Positions 1-10,844 of a stretch of DNA of 64,000 bases are shown piece after piece. The notes under the pieces are model-generated. The model saw nothing but the letters and a program-made list of their open reading frames with translations. It was not told the origin of the DNA and made no database searches. The DNA lies in NCBI GenBank assembly GCA_021464245.1, contig JADCRB010000016.1, positions 6,565,250 to 6,629,249 of the forward strand, written 5' to 3'. Numbering within the stretch: the stretch's first letter is position 1; each line of letters starts with the position of its first letter. The DNA is from Carallia brachiata. Taxonomy: Eukaryota; Streptophyta; Magnoliopsida; Malpighiales; Rhizophoraceae. The position numbers and the translations under genes are program-made.

Positions 1-3000
1 GAGAAGTCATGTATATTTATTTATTTGTTAGAACTCATCTATATTTATCAAAATAATCTTATTTTCATTTTATAAATTAATATTTATAAATAAAATAATA
101 TTATTTTATTATTTTTTGATGAAAAAAGTTGACAAAATGAGTGTGTGTGTGCACCAGCATTGAATAAAAATCAGTTGTGCTTGTGTATGTTCGAGTAGTG
201 GCTTTTTTTTAAAAAAAAAAAAATTTCTGCATATTTATTTCTCTGTGTATTGCATTTTTTTTTTAATTTATTTGAGGAAGATCACTTTGCTGAAATTTTG
301 AAAATCTAATGCTTTTGAAATGGCAAGGGTGGGGTTTACATTAGGGTTGCCACGATTCATTTTGTGGAGAGATGGTGAAAGAAATGACAAGTTTGATGCC
401 AATTTCAAGTGTCTATTGCTTTTTGTAATTTACTCATTTTTCTTCTTAATTTTGGACTCTCGTATTCTCCCTGCATTTTGTGTGTCAAGTCCTAGTAGCA
501 CTATGATATCTTGCATGGTTAAGCTTAAAACTTGAGGACGCCCTTTTTTGCTTGATATGAACCGTGAAATGTAAGCTACTCCATCAATTTATCATACCCA
601 TTTTGTCATGTTTTTAAGAGCTGATTTGACCTATCTAGATTTAAGCATCATGATCAAGATTTTCAGTCCACACTTCAAGCTTTCAAATTGGAACTTATCC
701 ACCGTAGTTTATTATCACATGTAAATGAATTAGTATCAATCTAACAAATTAAAACCCCGGGAACTTTGAAAAGGCATATCAAATTGTAACTAGTAGTGAT
801 TGGAAGGATTCAACCACCATGATTTTGGCATTAGTCACATGGGTTCTAAGCATTGAGCTGTTACATTTATGGTCGTTTCAGTGGCAGCCAGATTAGATAG
901 GTAAATACAACACAAAACACCAACCTTCCTAATACTACTGCTAATTTAAAGGGGCAAAAATAAAATAAAATAAAATAAAAAATTATTGCCAAGTAAAACG
1001 GGACCAAAAGACTAGCTTAGGACGGTATTTTATTTGTGAATGTCATCATCAGTTCTAACAGCTCTCTTTACGACATCACATCAATGGTCAACACTACTCG
1101 CAGATTCTCACTTTTTATCATTTACTAGAATTTAGCTTAATAAATTCTCAATTGCGGGCTGGACATTAGCAAAGAAGCTTTAGTCGTTGCTTGTCCATTG
1201 CAACTGCATGTAACATGGCGGAACTTTAGCCTTTAAACCAAGGAAGTGGTTCTTAATATTGAAATTTGAAGGATTGCACATGCAATTGCACCGGCAGTTT
1301 GGCACTTCAATATCTAATAGTTGGAATGATTGAGAAATAATGACATGCAATGGGTCATCAAATCTAAACGCCCACATTTAGAGAATATTTTTGCTTGTTT
1401 ATGTTGCTACAATCTCTAGTTTCATTGCTTTTTTTGTCCATGAACTGAAAAAGTAGGAGTACACAGTATCGTCAGGATTGCGCTGGTCGCACTGCACAGT
1501 GGACTGAGCTTCTACATAAAATCTATAGGGAAACAAACTCTACCATGCCTAATTAACGTTATTAGCCTCTCATACATCTATGTTGGGTTAGATTTATATT
1601 TAGTCTTATCGAATGTTTTAACCTTAACAGAAACTTGAATTTATAATCCCATAGTACAATTGAAATCCTCTGACCACCATGTGGTAAATCTCTAGTATCA
1701 TTATTGGTTCATTTCTTTGTCATTGATGCGAATGATCATCAAAATATGCTGTACATGCCTTTCTCTTCTAAGCCAAGGTATGCTATAGCCATGTTTCTGC
1801 CTTTGAATTTCCCTTTTCCTCCACTCAAAGTAGTTTAGGAACCATTGCTTTCTTGCCTTTGCATACAAATAGCACTTTGTACCAACCGACCAAAACACTA
1901 TTGCATTCAGGGTTTTATGCCATCTAGAAAGCTACGCAACTGCCCTATACATAGGCAACAACAAAATATAAATTATGGCGTCCCTCAACCACCAAAACAA
2001 AATGAAGTGACGATAATTCTGTGATCTGCGGGTTGACCAACAAAATCTTGAGATGTGTCAAAGTTATTCAACCGCCCCCCCTGCCTTCCCCCCACTCCCC
2101 CTTCCTCTTGTTGTTGGTGATGAGCATTCAAACCGATTCGTTCACATATATCATCTATGAGATAGAGCCTCGTTATGCAACTACAAAAAAATGACACGAG
2201 TCAGATTGTATTGTTTATTGTTAGTTGTACATTTATAATTTCTATTATTAATTGTAATTATGCATTAAAATACCAAAAATATATAAGAATGTATATATGC
2301 ATCTGCATCTTAATCGTGTTTATGTAACATCTCGTACAAGATAATTGAGGATGTAAGTGCCCTTCACATGGCCCTACACAAAATTGTTCTTGGCTGAAAT
2401 AGAAGATAGGAGCTCAAAACTCTGTGCATCTGACTGCATTTGTTCTGAGTTGTCAACCTATATGTTTTGGACTTTCAATTTCATGCCAGACCATCACAAC
2501 TGTTACAATACACGCAAAAACATATATAAATAAATAAAGAGATATTAAAATGAGAAAGTTAAATATGAAAGCTTAATTCAGTAGATATTGGGTCCTTAGA
2601 AGTCGATCAAATGAGGCCACTTGTGTGCGAATGATATTATATATGTTCTAGTGAAAGGCCTGCATAAAAAAGTAAAAACAAAGAGGATAATGAAAATGGA
2701 TATAAGGCCGACTTCCCCATGTGTGTTTCCACATTAACTAAAGTAAATCCCATTATACCAAAAGCCAAGTAGAACTAATCTATTAAAAAATTTTAATTTA
2801 AACAATAATCATTATAAGAAAGATTGATGAAGTAACCATCCGCAACAAGCTGTGTAATTAATAAATTTTGTCGTTCAATAAGACAATTATAGACACCTAA
2901 TCATATCATGGGTCATCTATTTACCTATATTTCCTTTGTCATATTCTATCTGTACCCTCGGTATGTATGATATTATTGGTTTCCATCTTCATATAAATAA

Positions 3001-4620
3001 TTTTTTTTAAAAAAAAACTATCATGGATTCGTTCCACCTATGCTTATTCCAGAAGCTAAGCCTTTTTGTTCACTTTAGCAATATTGTTTTGACAATACAA
3101 AGCAGCTTTAGGCTTTTAAGTTTTAGTCTCAATCACTAATTTATCTATAACACAAAAGCTGATATGGGAAAAAAGAGAGAGAACCTTTCTCTTAATGGGG
3201 CTGTGGTGTGTCGTGTTGTGTAGGTTCATCTCCACTTACCATTGAAAAGGTGACTGCTAGCTCAAGGCATCCAACAAAGTGCTTCACATGGTGGTGGGGT
3301 GGAATTTTGTGTCATCTACCCCATCTCTATGCACTATGCTGAGAAAATTGAAAGCAACCCTTTTTCTTCTTGCCAACTAACAAAACGTAAGTGTCTCTAT
3401 TGAGTATGGTCCACAAGGCTTTTCTTCTCTTTCTCTCACGGTTTAATCTAGTGGTTACTTTATTTTATTTTAATTACATATAAGTAATCTCTCATTAATC
3501 CAAACTAACCGATTTTGGCACTAATAGCATGTCCTTTGATAATGTTTTGATGGCTGAGTATAATATATGGGTTTCCTTTGCCTTATAATCCAGTCTCATT
3601 CACTAGCATGTGACAATTATTTTTTTCAAGAATTCAATCATCTACCAGTTAATAACACATTGTTACTATTTTAAAGTTACTCATGTGAAATTACTAAACT
3701 TTTTCCTTAAAAAAATATAGCACACGATTAATTTGTAGTTTTTTCCTCGGCTTATAGCTACACAACATTCTAAAAATTAGAAATGAAATGGCAAACCATT
3801 TCTTTCTTGCCAAATGATGAATCTTAGCAGCAATTTAATTGGTCATCAATACCCGTTCAATAATGCTATTAATCCTATTATGATTAAACATGTACATGTT
3901 CTACAAAATTTTACATTGATAAATGATTGTTAGCATTGGACACAACAGTTGCAAACAGTAATATCAATTTGGTAAGCTGACAAAAAACATGGTGCAATGA
4001 AAATAACAGTTGACTAATAACTACCAGAAAAGAATAATTAACAAATAGACTCTACTTTCTTGACTTGATCAAGATGATGCATTACTTTTTTTTTTCTTTT
4101 TTTTTCCTGAACATAGAAGAAGATGATGTATTCTTTTCACCAAACTTTATTGTCTGCCTGTATATATGTATCTTAGACTCACAGAAAGCAGAGAGTCAAA
4201 GACAAACTTAGTACAATTATCACATTATAAAATGCAAACAAACATTAAGTACAGTTATCATAAGAGACAGACACAACCTTCGCCACCTTCTGTCTCTTGG
4301 TAAACCCACTTGCTTTGCTTTCTCGACCATCCCCATCTTCTCTAGGCAAGGTCCCAAGTTCCCAACAGACTCAGAATCCCATTTTTACCCTTCATGACAC
4401 ATAGAGGCCCTTCCATCCATAAGGTCATTTTTGTAAATTCTTAATGACACCCAATTGGCAATTCTGTTTCAGCCCCATAACAGAAGTCAGAAAGATGAGC
4501 AGTAAGCAAAGCTGATTAATAGATAGACAATCTGGCCAGTCCCCATCTCTCTTTCTAAGTCTCCCTCTCTATCTCTCTCTAAAAAGATCAGAACTTTATC
4601 TTCCCATCTTGATAGATACA
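1..4620. other. AT-rich intergenic region upstream of the ARM-repeat gene
   Basis: Mostly AT-rich spacer with A/T homopolymers and an AAAAT-type repeat near 955-985. Two short minus-strand open stretches (1701-1898 and 1985-2197) look more protein-like than the rest and have their own entry. The last 500 bases are probably promoter and leader of the ARM gene: a TATATATG-like stretch near 4157, a TATAAAA at 4226, and a CT-rich tract at about 4540-4582 typical of plant 5' leaders. Nothing else can be supported. Confidence 0.5.
1701..2197 (-). other. Possible terminal exons of an unidentified minus-strand gene
   Basis: On the minus strand, 1898-1701 reads as 65 codons rich in W, R, K, Y and H (for example KARKQWFLNYFEWRKREIQR) and ends at a TAA. 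It is preceded by a CAATAG that could be a splice acceptor. A second open stretch, 2197-1985, follows a T-rich tract and TAG acceptor-like site and contains HHQQQEEGG. The composition is less AT-biased than the surroundings. I do not recognise the family. It may be a decayed gene end or chance. Transcript evidence would decide. Confidence 0.25.
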
Positions 4621-4631
4621 CAGTTACACAC

Positions 4632-4726
4632 ATGGGTTTGTTTCAAAAACTTTGATGAGAAACAAAAATGGGCAGAGGAAATCCAAGAAAAGATCACAGC
4701 TTGGAAGCTTCTTCTTCAGAGTCTAG
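4632..4726 (+). promoter_or_regulatory. Two upstream ORFs in the leader of the ARM gene
   Basis: If transcription starts upstream of 4632, the leader holds two uORFs. uORF1 (4632-4655) is an ATG followed by six codons and TGA. uORF2 begins at 4655, overlapping the uORF1 stop (TGATG), and runs out of frame across the main ATG at 4668 to a TAG at 4724-4726. Such an arrangement usually lowers or tunes translation of the main frame. The main ATG context (AAAAATGGG) is favourable. The transcription start is not known. Confidence 0.5.
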
Positions 4727-6392
4727 TATCAGGCAAGCTATTGAGGATATTTCTGCTTTGATCTCCCTCTCTCATGGTATCAAAGTTTTTGCAGGGAAAT
4801 GGCAGTTGATAAGAAGCAAGTTAGAGGAACTGAACTCAAGCCTAATCGCCATAGAGAATTGCGATTCCAGCCAAAACCCAATACTTTCTGGCTTGATTTC
4901 TGCCATTATAATCTCTTCCAACGACTGCTACGATCTCGTTCGAAGATGTGTGGATCTTTCTTACAGTGGGAAGCTCTTGATGCAGAGCGATTTGGATGTA
5001 ATGGCTGCAAAGTTTGATCTGCATGCGAAGAATCTGTCTGGGATTTGCACTGCAGGTATTTTGACTCATAGTTTTGCCATTGTTGTGTCCAGGCCTGAAG
5101 TCAACGCTTGCAGAGATGATATGAGGTTTTTTGTCAGAGATTTGTTGACGAGAATGAAGATTGGTGACACCGAAATGAAGAGCCAGGCTTTGGCCAATCT
5201 GCATGATGTTGTTGTGGAAGACAAGAGGTATGTCAAAATAATTGTTGAAATTGGTGACATTGTTAACTTGTTGGTTAACTTTCTTGATTCCCCTGAAATG
5301 GAAGTCCAAGTAGAGGCTGCCAAGGTGGTGTCAGTGATTTCTGGGTTTGATTCCTGTAAATCCCTTTTGATTGGGGCCGGGGTTATTGGGCCTCTAATTC
5401 GTGTTTTGGAGAGTGGAAATGAATTGAGTAAGGAGGCTGCCGTAAGAAGTTTGCAGAAATATACTGAGAATTCAGATAATGCTTGGTCAGTTTCAGCTCA
5501 TGGTGGTGTCACAGCTCTATTAAGAATATGTACTAGTAGTGATTCCAGAGGAGAACTTATTGGTCCTGCTTGTGGGGTATTGAGTAATCTTGTTGGAGTT
5601 GAAGAAATTAAGAGATTTATGCTCGAAGAAGGTGCGATTTCTACGTTTGTCAAGCTAGCAAGATCAAATGATGAAGCCGTGCAGATAAGTTCGGTTGGAT
5701 TCCTTCGGAACATTGCTTCTGGAGATGAATCAGTCAGGCGACAGATTGTTCAGGAAGGTGGAATTCGGGTATTAGTACGGACGCTGGATCCAAAAAATTC
5801 ATCTTCTGCCAAATCTCGAGAGATAACATTACGGGCGATTGAGAATTTATGTTTCTCTTCAGCAAGTTCCATTGCTTTATTGATGAACTATGGCTTTGTG
5901 GATCAATTGCTATTTTTAATCCGAAATGGAGAAGCTTCGGTACAAGAATTGGCATTGAAAGTAGCGTCTAGGCTCTCTGGGACATCGGAGGATACAAAAA
6001 GAACAATGGGTGATGCAGGTTTTATGCCTGAGTTTGTCAGATTCCTTGATGCAAAATCGTTTGAAGTCAGAGAAATGGCAGCTGAAGCACTCTCTGGCAT
6101 GGTTCTAGTGCCAAAAAACAGGAAGAGATTCGCACAGGACGATCGCAACATTGGCTGTCTTCTTCAATTGCTCGACCAAGAAGGGGTAAATTCAGGTAAC
6201 AGAAAGTTCTTGTTATCTATACTAATGTCATTGACTAGTTGCAATAGTGGAAGAAGGAAAATAGCCAATTCTGGGTACTTGAAGAACATAGAGAAACTTG
6301 CAGAAGCTGAAGTTTCAGATGCTAAAAGGCTTGTCAAAAAACTATCCATGAATAGATTCCGTAGTTTGCTAAGTGGAATCTGGTATTCCTGA
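4668..6392 (+). CDS. Armadillo-repeat superfamily protein, intronless, 574 aa
   Basis: An uninterrupted 574-codon frame starting at an ATG in good plant context. Residues about 15-130 form a helical N-terminal region (IRQAIEDISALISLSHGIKVFAGKW is split here as IRQAIEDISALISL and HGIKVFAGKW) like the DUF7032-type domain found before the repeats in plant ARM-only proteins. From about residue 165 to 560 there are ARM repeats: recurring patterns such as G-A/G-I-P-LV-LL and EAA-ALSNL, seen at IGPLIRVLESGNELSKEAAV, GACGVLSNLV-like and EMAAEALSGM. There is no U-box, F-box or kinase domain and no membrane segment. The family is thought to act as protein-binding scaffolds; the Arabidopsis At5g50900/At2g05810-type proteins are the closest I recall. 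The partner and role are unknown. Single exons are common in this family. No frame defect is visible. Confidence 0.9.
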   Translation: MGRGNPRKDHSLEASSSESSIRQAIEDISALISLSHGIKVFAGKWQLIRSKLEELNSSLIAIENCDSSQNPILSGLISAIIISSNDCYDLVRRCVDLSYSGKLLMQSDLDVMAAKFDLHAKNLSGICTAGILTHSFAIVVSRPEVNACRDDMRFFVRDLLTRMKIGDTEMKSQALANLHDVVVEDKRYVKIIVEIGDIVNLLVNFLDSPEMEVQVEAAKVVSVISGFDSCKSLLIGAGVIGPLIRVLESGNELSKEAAVRSLQKYTENSDNAWSVSAHGGVTALLRICTSSDSRGELIGPACGVLSNLVGVEEIKRFMLEEGAISTFVKLARSNDEAVQISSVGFLRNIASGDESVRRQIVQEGGIRVLVRTLDPKNSSSAKSREITLRAIENLCFSSASSIALLMNYGFVDQLLFLIRNGEASVQELALKVASRLSGTSEDTKRTMGDAGFMPEFVRFLDAKSFEVREMAAEALSGMVLVPKNRKRFAQDDRNIGCLLQLLDQEGVNSGNRKFLLSILMSLTSCNSGRRKIANSGYLKNIEKLAEAEVSDAKRLVKKLSMNRFRSLLSGIWYS

Positions 6393-9389
6393 ATGTAATT
6401 TGCTGCCTTTTTAGCCTATTTTTCCACTGTATATTTACACGAGTGAGTTCCATGTTTTCTTCTCTTTGTTTTGCAATCTCAAAAAATGGATCTTTCTCTT
6501 TAGTTTTCTTTTCCCTTCACTTTCACTTTTCCATCTGCAAAAGCAGCTTTAGAATATCTTCCCATTTGAGATGTAACTATATAAACTATTGGAGTCTTGC
6601 TAATAAAAAGGGATGTTATAGATATCCTTGTCATAGATAATTGCAGTTCCATTGTATAAAATACTAAAAGAGAATGTAATTACAGTTGTTGAAGCTAAAA
6701 CCGGAGATAGAAAGGAGACATCTAATAAAAACAAGTTTTTTGTATGCATTTGAGATATTGGAAAAGCACATGGGAAGGCCTTGAAATCCTCCAGAGAGGC
6801 ACGTGAACAGAGCTACCAAGCTTTTGTCCATAATCTACCAATATGGACAATGCAAGACAGTGATAGATGAAGTTTCTTGCTGTATTTTGCTTGTCATTTT
6901 GGCCATCCCTTTGTCCCCTTATCATGGCAGTTTGATTTATAATGTGACCCTTTATTTCCTCTTTTTTTTTTTTTTTGGGGTGAACTTAAGCCAAAATCAT
7001 CAATATATGGCTAAAGCATCTTGATCTCAATCATGTCTGCTTTGCGGCCCGTGAAGTCACATAGGTTAGCTCCACAGGTTCCTTTCTGTGAACTATCAGC
7101 TGGATAGGATGGGTGGTCTCGTGCCCCTACATTACAAGTAGGACATAAATATTGAAGAAACCTACCTATGTTGCCCCGACACTGGACTCACAGTAAACAA
7201 TGGGAGCTTTAGTGCCTTCCTGGGTGTGGCGCAATATTCCTTAATAAAACTGTTTTCTCATTTCATTTAACAAAAAAAAAAAAATCAATTGGATAGGATG
7301 GGTCTCACGCCCACCTGCATTACAATTATGACAAAAATATTTAAGGTTTTTTTTTTTCTAAATCTTAAAAAGGATCAAAATTCATATTCGATTACAACTA
7401 AGCTAAGAGAACTTAGAGGATGTAGGGATTGAACCTCTGTTTGGCAGCCCATGAAGTTGTACAGGTTGGCTTCACAGACTCTTTTCTGCGAAACTGGACA
7501 GGATGGGTCTCATGCCTGCTGGCCCCTACATTACAATTAGGACATAAATATTTGAGAAATACTAATGGCTGGAATATTTGGTTGACACTTGTAAGGTAAG
7601 TTAACTTAGTGAACGTCTGAGTACGAAACTTTTACTCTATAGAGTCTCAGAAAGAATTAGATGTAAGCCCAATCTTACATTGCAAAACAGACTAGGTGTG
7701 ACACATTTTGACCGTATCCCCAAAACCAAAAGTATGGGACTATGATAGATCGGCTAAATTGTTTATAGGTTATTAATATTATATGTGACGCATTGAATTT
7801 CACGTGTCTTCAATCCTACGATGAAATAAATATTCTTGTGTATAAGGAAGATGTCATTTGTTGAATTTGTTACAAATTACATTGGTAGTCTATAAATCCT
7901 CCTTTTTTTTCTTTTACTCTGCTTTTATTTTTGGTTTAGCCTTTTGTTACTTATATATTGATGTGGTTATTGGAATTGGGCGAACTCAATACGAATGTGT
8001 GCAACTAAGAGTTTTCCGGGGGATAATAGAGTAGGGGAAACCAATGAAGGGCATTTTGGTTAGCTGGTGACATGTTTCATGGCACATTTGTAATATTTTT
8101 CAACATATATTAATGCAGATTGATGAATGATTTTTTTTTTTGTCAATGTATTTAAACTATATGATTTTTTTTGTAATTTCTTAAAATATATGCTCTCAAG
8201 TATAACCAATTGTTGATAGATGTTCAATTGCTGCTCAAATCAATAACCTTATGGTCCACATTGTGTATAAGGAAGATGTCAAGCTTGGCTAAGTTTGAAT
8301 GATGGGATTACATTTCTTATTAGGAAAAATTACATAGACATGAAATGGTAGGTACAAAATTAATATATGAAAATTTGAATTGTTGGATTGAAAAAAATAT
8401 ATTAAATTTTTTAAAAATAAAAAATAAATAAATTATTTAAATAACTGTATATCTTTCATATGAAACATATTGCATGTATGCATAGTAAAACCCTTTCTTA
8501 GCCATCTTTTATTCAGTTATCATTTATGCGAAAAACTGATAGACGGCCTGTGGGCTATACCGATGAAAACAATCAAAGACTACCTGACAGAGTCTGTTTT
8601 TAGGACCTGGGCTAGGCTGAGAGTTTCCAAACCATGGATCGTGCCAACCGCAGCACTACATGGCTTAGTGCCCTATTTTGGGCACGGGCCCAATTTGGGC
8701 CCCTGTGTTTTTTTCTTTTGAAAATTTGAGTTTACGTTTAAAGTGAGAAATGAAGAGGTTGAGTCTCAAACCCAACAATTTTTTTTTTTTTTGAGAATCA
8801 AACCCAACATTAAATAGATAGAAAAACCTCATTTTATCGCTGGCTATTATATATTCTATTGTGAATTATAAAATTTTTATCTCAAATATTTTAATCACAT
8901 GACTAATAATTAATATATAAATTTAAAATTTCATGTAAAAAAGTTTTCTTTATATTTTCATTATTAAATATGAAAATTTCATGTATTAACTTTATGTTTA
9001 ATGTCAAATTTAACAATAAAAACTCGAATTTTTAGTCATTTAATTAAACTATATCTTTAATTTTATTTTTTTTTTATCACTTCACTTTCTCATTTTAAGA
9101 TAGAAAAAGTAATTATTATTCATTTGAAAAATTATAACTTAACACAATGTGATCTGGCCAAAGAAGGTGATAGCCTTGTAGATTCGTTCCCAAGGGTCGA
9201 TTCTTCCCAGTAAAACGCGGCGTGTTTTCCAACACAGATTTTTCATTGTGGAGAAGAAGAGAGAAGATTACTCGGATTGGACTTCATGTGTGCCGAGGCA
9301 CCTCTTCTTTACTTCTAAAAAGAATAGAGAGAAAGAATGGGTTGACTTATCTTAGATAGAGACTAAAACCTGTGCGGGTGGGGGGTAGG
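6393..9389. other. Downstream region of the ARM gene and spacer with repeated segments
   Basis: The 3' untranslated region probably lies in the first 250-300 bases; AATAAAAA near 6602 and ATAAAATAC near 6656 are candidate poly(A) signals. Beyond about 6700 there is AT-rich spacer. A repeated motif at 7091-7562 is listed separately. 8560-8720 is more GC-rich and contains the palindromic stretch GGGCACGGGCCCAATTTGGG, but I cannot assign it. No further gene is supported. Confidence 0.4.
7025..7562. repeat. Diverged local repeat, about three partial copies
   Basis: The phrase GGATAGGATGGGT, followed by a C-rich stretch, CATTACAA and GACA(T/A)AAATATT, occurs at about 7101-7155, 7291-7342 and 7497-7555. 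The first and third copies extend leftwards with similar sequence (GAAGT, CA(T/C)AGGTT, CTTTTCTG or CTTTCTG). This looks like pieces of one dispersed repeat inserted or duplicated locally. No coding potential or termini were identified. Confidence 0.5.
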
Positions 9390-9464
9390 GGCGGATGTAG
9401 CCAAGTGGATCAAGGCAGTGGATTGTGAATCCACCACGCGCGGGTTCAATTTCCGTCGTTCGCC
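9390..9464 (+). tRNA. tRNA-His (GTG), organelle-derived
   Basis: A 75-nt sequence that closely follows the plastid trnH-GUG gene: start GGCGGATGTAGCCAAGTGG, anticodon GTG at 9425-9427 in the loop TTGTGAA, stem GTGGA/TCCAC, end CGTTCGCC. Compared with the plastid gene as I remember it there are two changes: ACG for ATG in the variable region, and a T replacing C in the T-stem, which leaves a G-T pair. The cloverleaf still closes. It may be a nuclear insertion of plastid DNA, or have come through the mitochondrion, where plastid-derived trnH is common. Flanks are not recognisably organellar. It is unlikely to be expressed by Pol III, since no T-run follows directly. Confidence 0.85.
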
Positions 9465-9991
9465 AATAACTTACATAAACATAACACGAGTTAGTCACAA
9501 ACAACTAGCTCGAGCACACTCTAGGACCAACTTAAACATGACATGACATGACACAAATTCATAATATTTAAATTTATAGATTGTATTGGATTCATTTTTA
9601 AATATTTAAGAATGACACTATATAATACAAAAGACATGTTGTCGTACCAAAACATAATACGGAATGATGAGATTGAAAAAAAAGGACTGTACTTAACACG
9701 TCATGATCATTTTTTACATGCAAAAAATTTATCCAATCCCTTAAAAAGTTGTGTCAAATTTATGAAATTTAGAAGATTATGTAGCCTCACCATTCTCTCT
9801 CTTCGTACAACTCTTACTTTATTTTGTGGCTGAATTCTAATATTTTCTCGTCTTATGCCTAAATTTATTTCTGCATACATTATAGAGTGTTACATCCTCG
9901 TTGCTAGAAAAGCATTTATTAGGCATTTCCGGCTTTGAAATATAAACACTTCTGCTTTTGTTGTCTGCACGCTTTGAGGGTTGCAGTAATC
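9465..9991. other. AT-rich spacer
   Basis: No gene, structural RNA or repeat boundary can be supported here. The sequence links the tRNA-His copy to the first hAT-like element. It could contain part of an intron of the decayed epimerase gene that lies to the right of that element. Confidence 0.3.
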
Positions 9992-9999
9992 AGCATGGT

Positions 10000-10779
10000 T
10001 AGGGACGGATCCAAAAGCTTTTTTTTTGTGTTGGGGGGGGGGGGGGGGGGGGGAGGAGGAATTTTGTATGTATAAATACAGTAACAAAATTAATATATAT
10101 GATAAAAATAAAAATTATATTAATTATTCTAAATATTAAATATCATAATAAAATCTCATAAGTTTTAATCTTTTAAATTTTTTTTATAAAATCAAATGCA
10201 TTTTTTATATAAATGATCATTTAATTATTTGATCAATTATCTCTAATGTAACTTTATAATAGAATTTTTATCATGTTCATTGTAAAAAAATTGTTTATTA
10301 TAAATGTTATATCTTGTAAAATTGAAGTCAATTTTATAAACAAATATATATTGGATATATCATGTATTTTTAAATATTTTTTTTCCTTTTTAGTAATATC
10401 CATTGCAAATAATTTGCTTCATTAATAGTAAAATACTGAAATATTTTTTTAAAAAATCACTAGTATAAATATAAGAAAAGTTTATTCAAATTTTAAAATA
10501 AATAAAAATAATATTAATTAATACATACAAATGAGAATTTAAAGGAATGATTTTGAGAGTAAAGAATGAAACGGATTGCTATTGAAAAAAAAAATAAAAA
10601 ATAAAAAGGAAACCAAAAAGAAAAAAAATATAACCAACTTGAGGAGGGGCAAAGTGACACTTGCCACTGGATTAACTAACAATTCCTTTCATTGTGTAGC
10701 TACAATAATATACATTTCAAAAACTGAGGGGGGGGGGGGGGGGGGGGGGGGGGGAGGCAACTCGCTACATCCGTCCCTG
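10000..10779. mobile_element. hAT-like non-autonomous element with two long G runs (copy 1)
   Basis: Terminal inverted repeats TAGGGACGGATCC at the left and the reversed CTACATCCGTCCCTG at the right bound a 780-bp AT-rich body. An imperfect 8-bp target-site duplication flanks it (AGCATGGT, 9992-9999, and AGTATGGC, 10780-10787; 6 of 8 match). An 8-bp duplication and short TIRs fit the hAT superfamily. There is no transposase frame. The body resembles the elements at 12391 and 43713. Next to both ends the other copies have short G stretches, but here they are 21 G (10033-10053) and 27 G (10728-10754). Confidence 0.7.
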
Positions 10780-10844
10780 AGTATGGCTTCTTTTCCTAAA
10801 AATATTTATATTGTGTCTTTGTATACTACTCTTTATACCGCTAA

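Noticed and set aside
4842..5323. Minus-strand open frames of 155 and 85 codons under the ARM gene
   Set aside because: They lie wholly inside the long intact ARM coding frame, have no known domain and follow from its codon pattern.
8640..8715. Palindromic GGGCACGGGCCC region as a terminator or riboswitch
   Set aside because: A single short GC-rich palindrome in eukaryotic spacer; no conserved RNA fold could be recognised.
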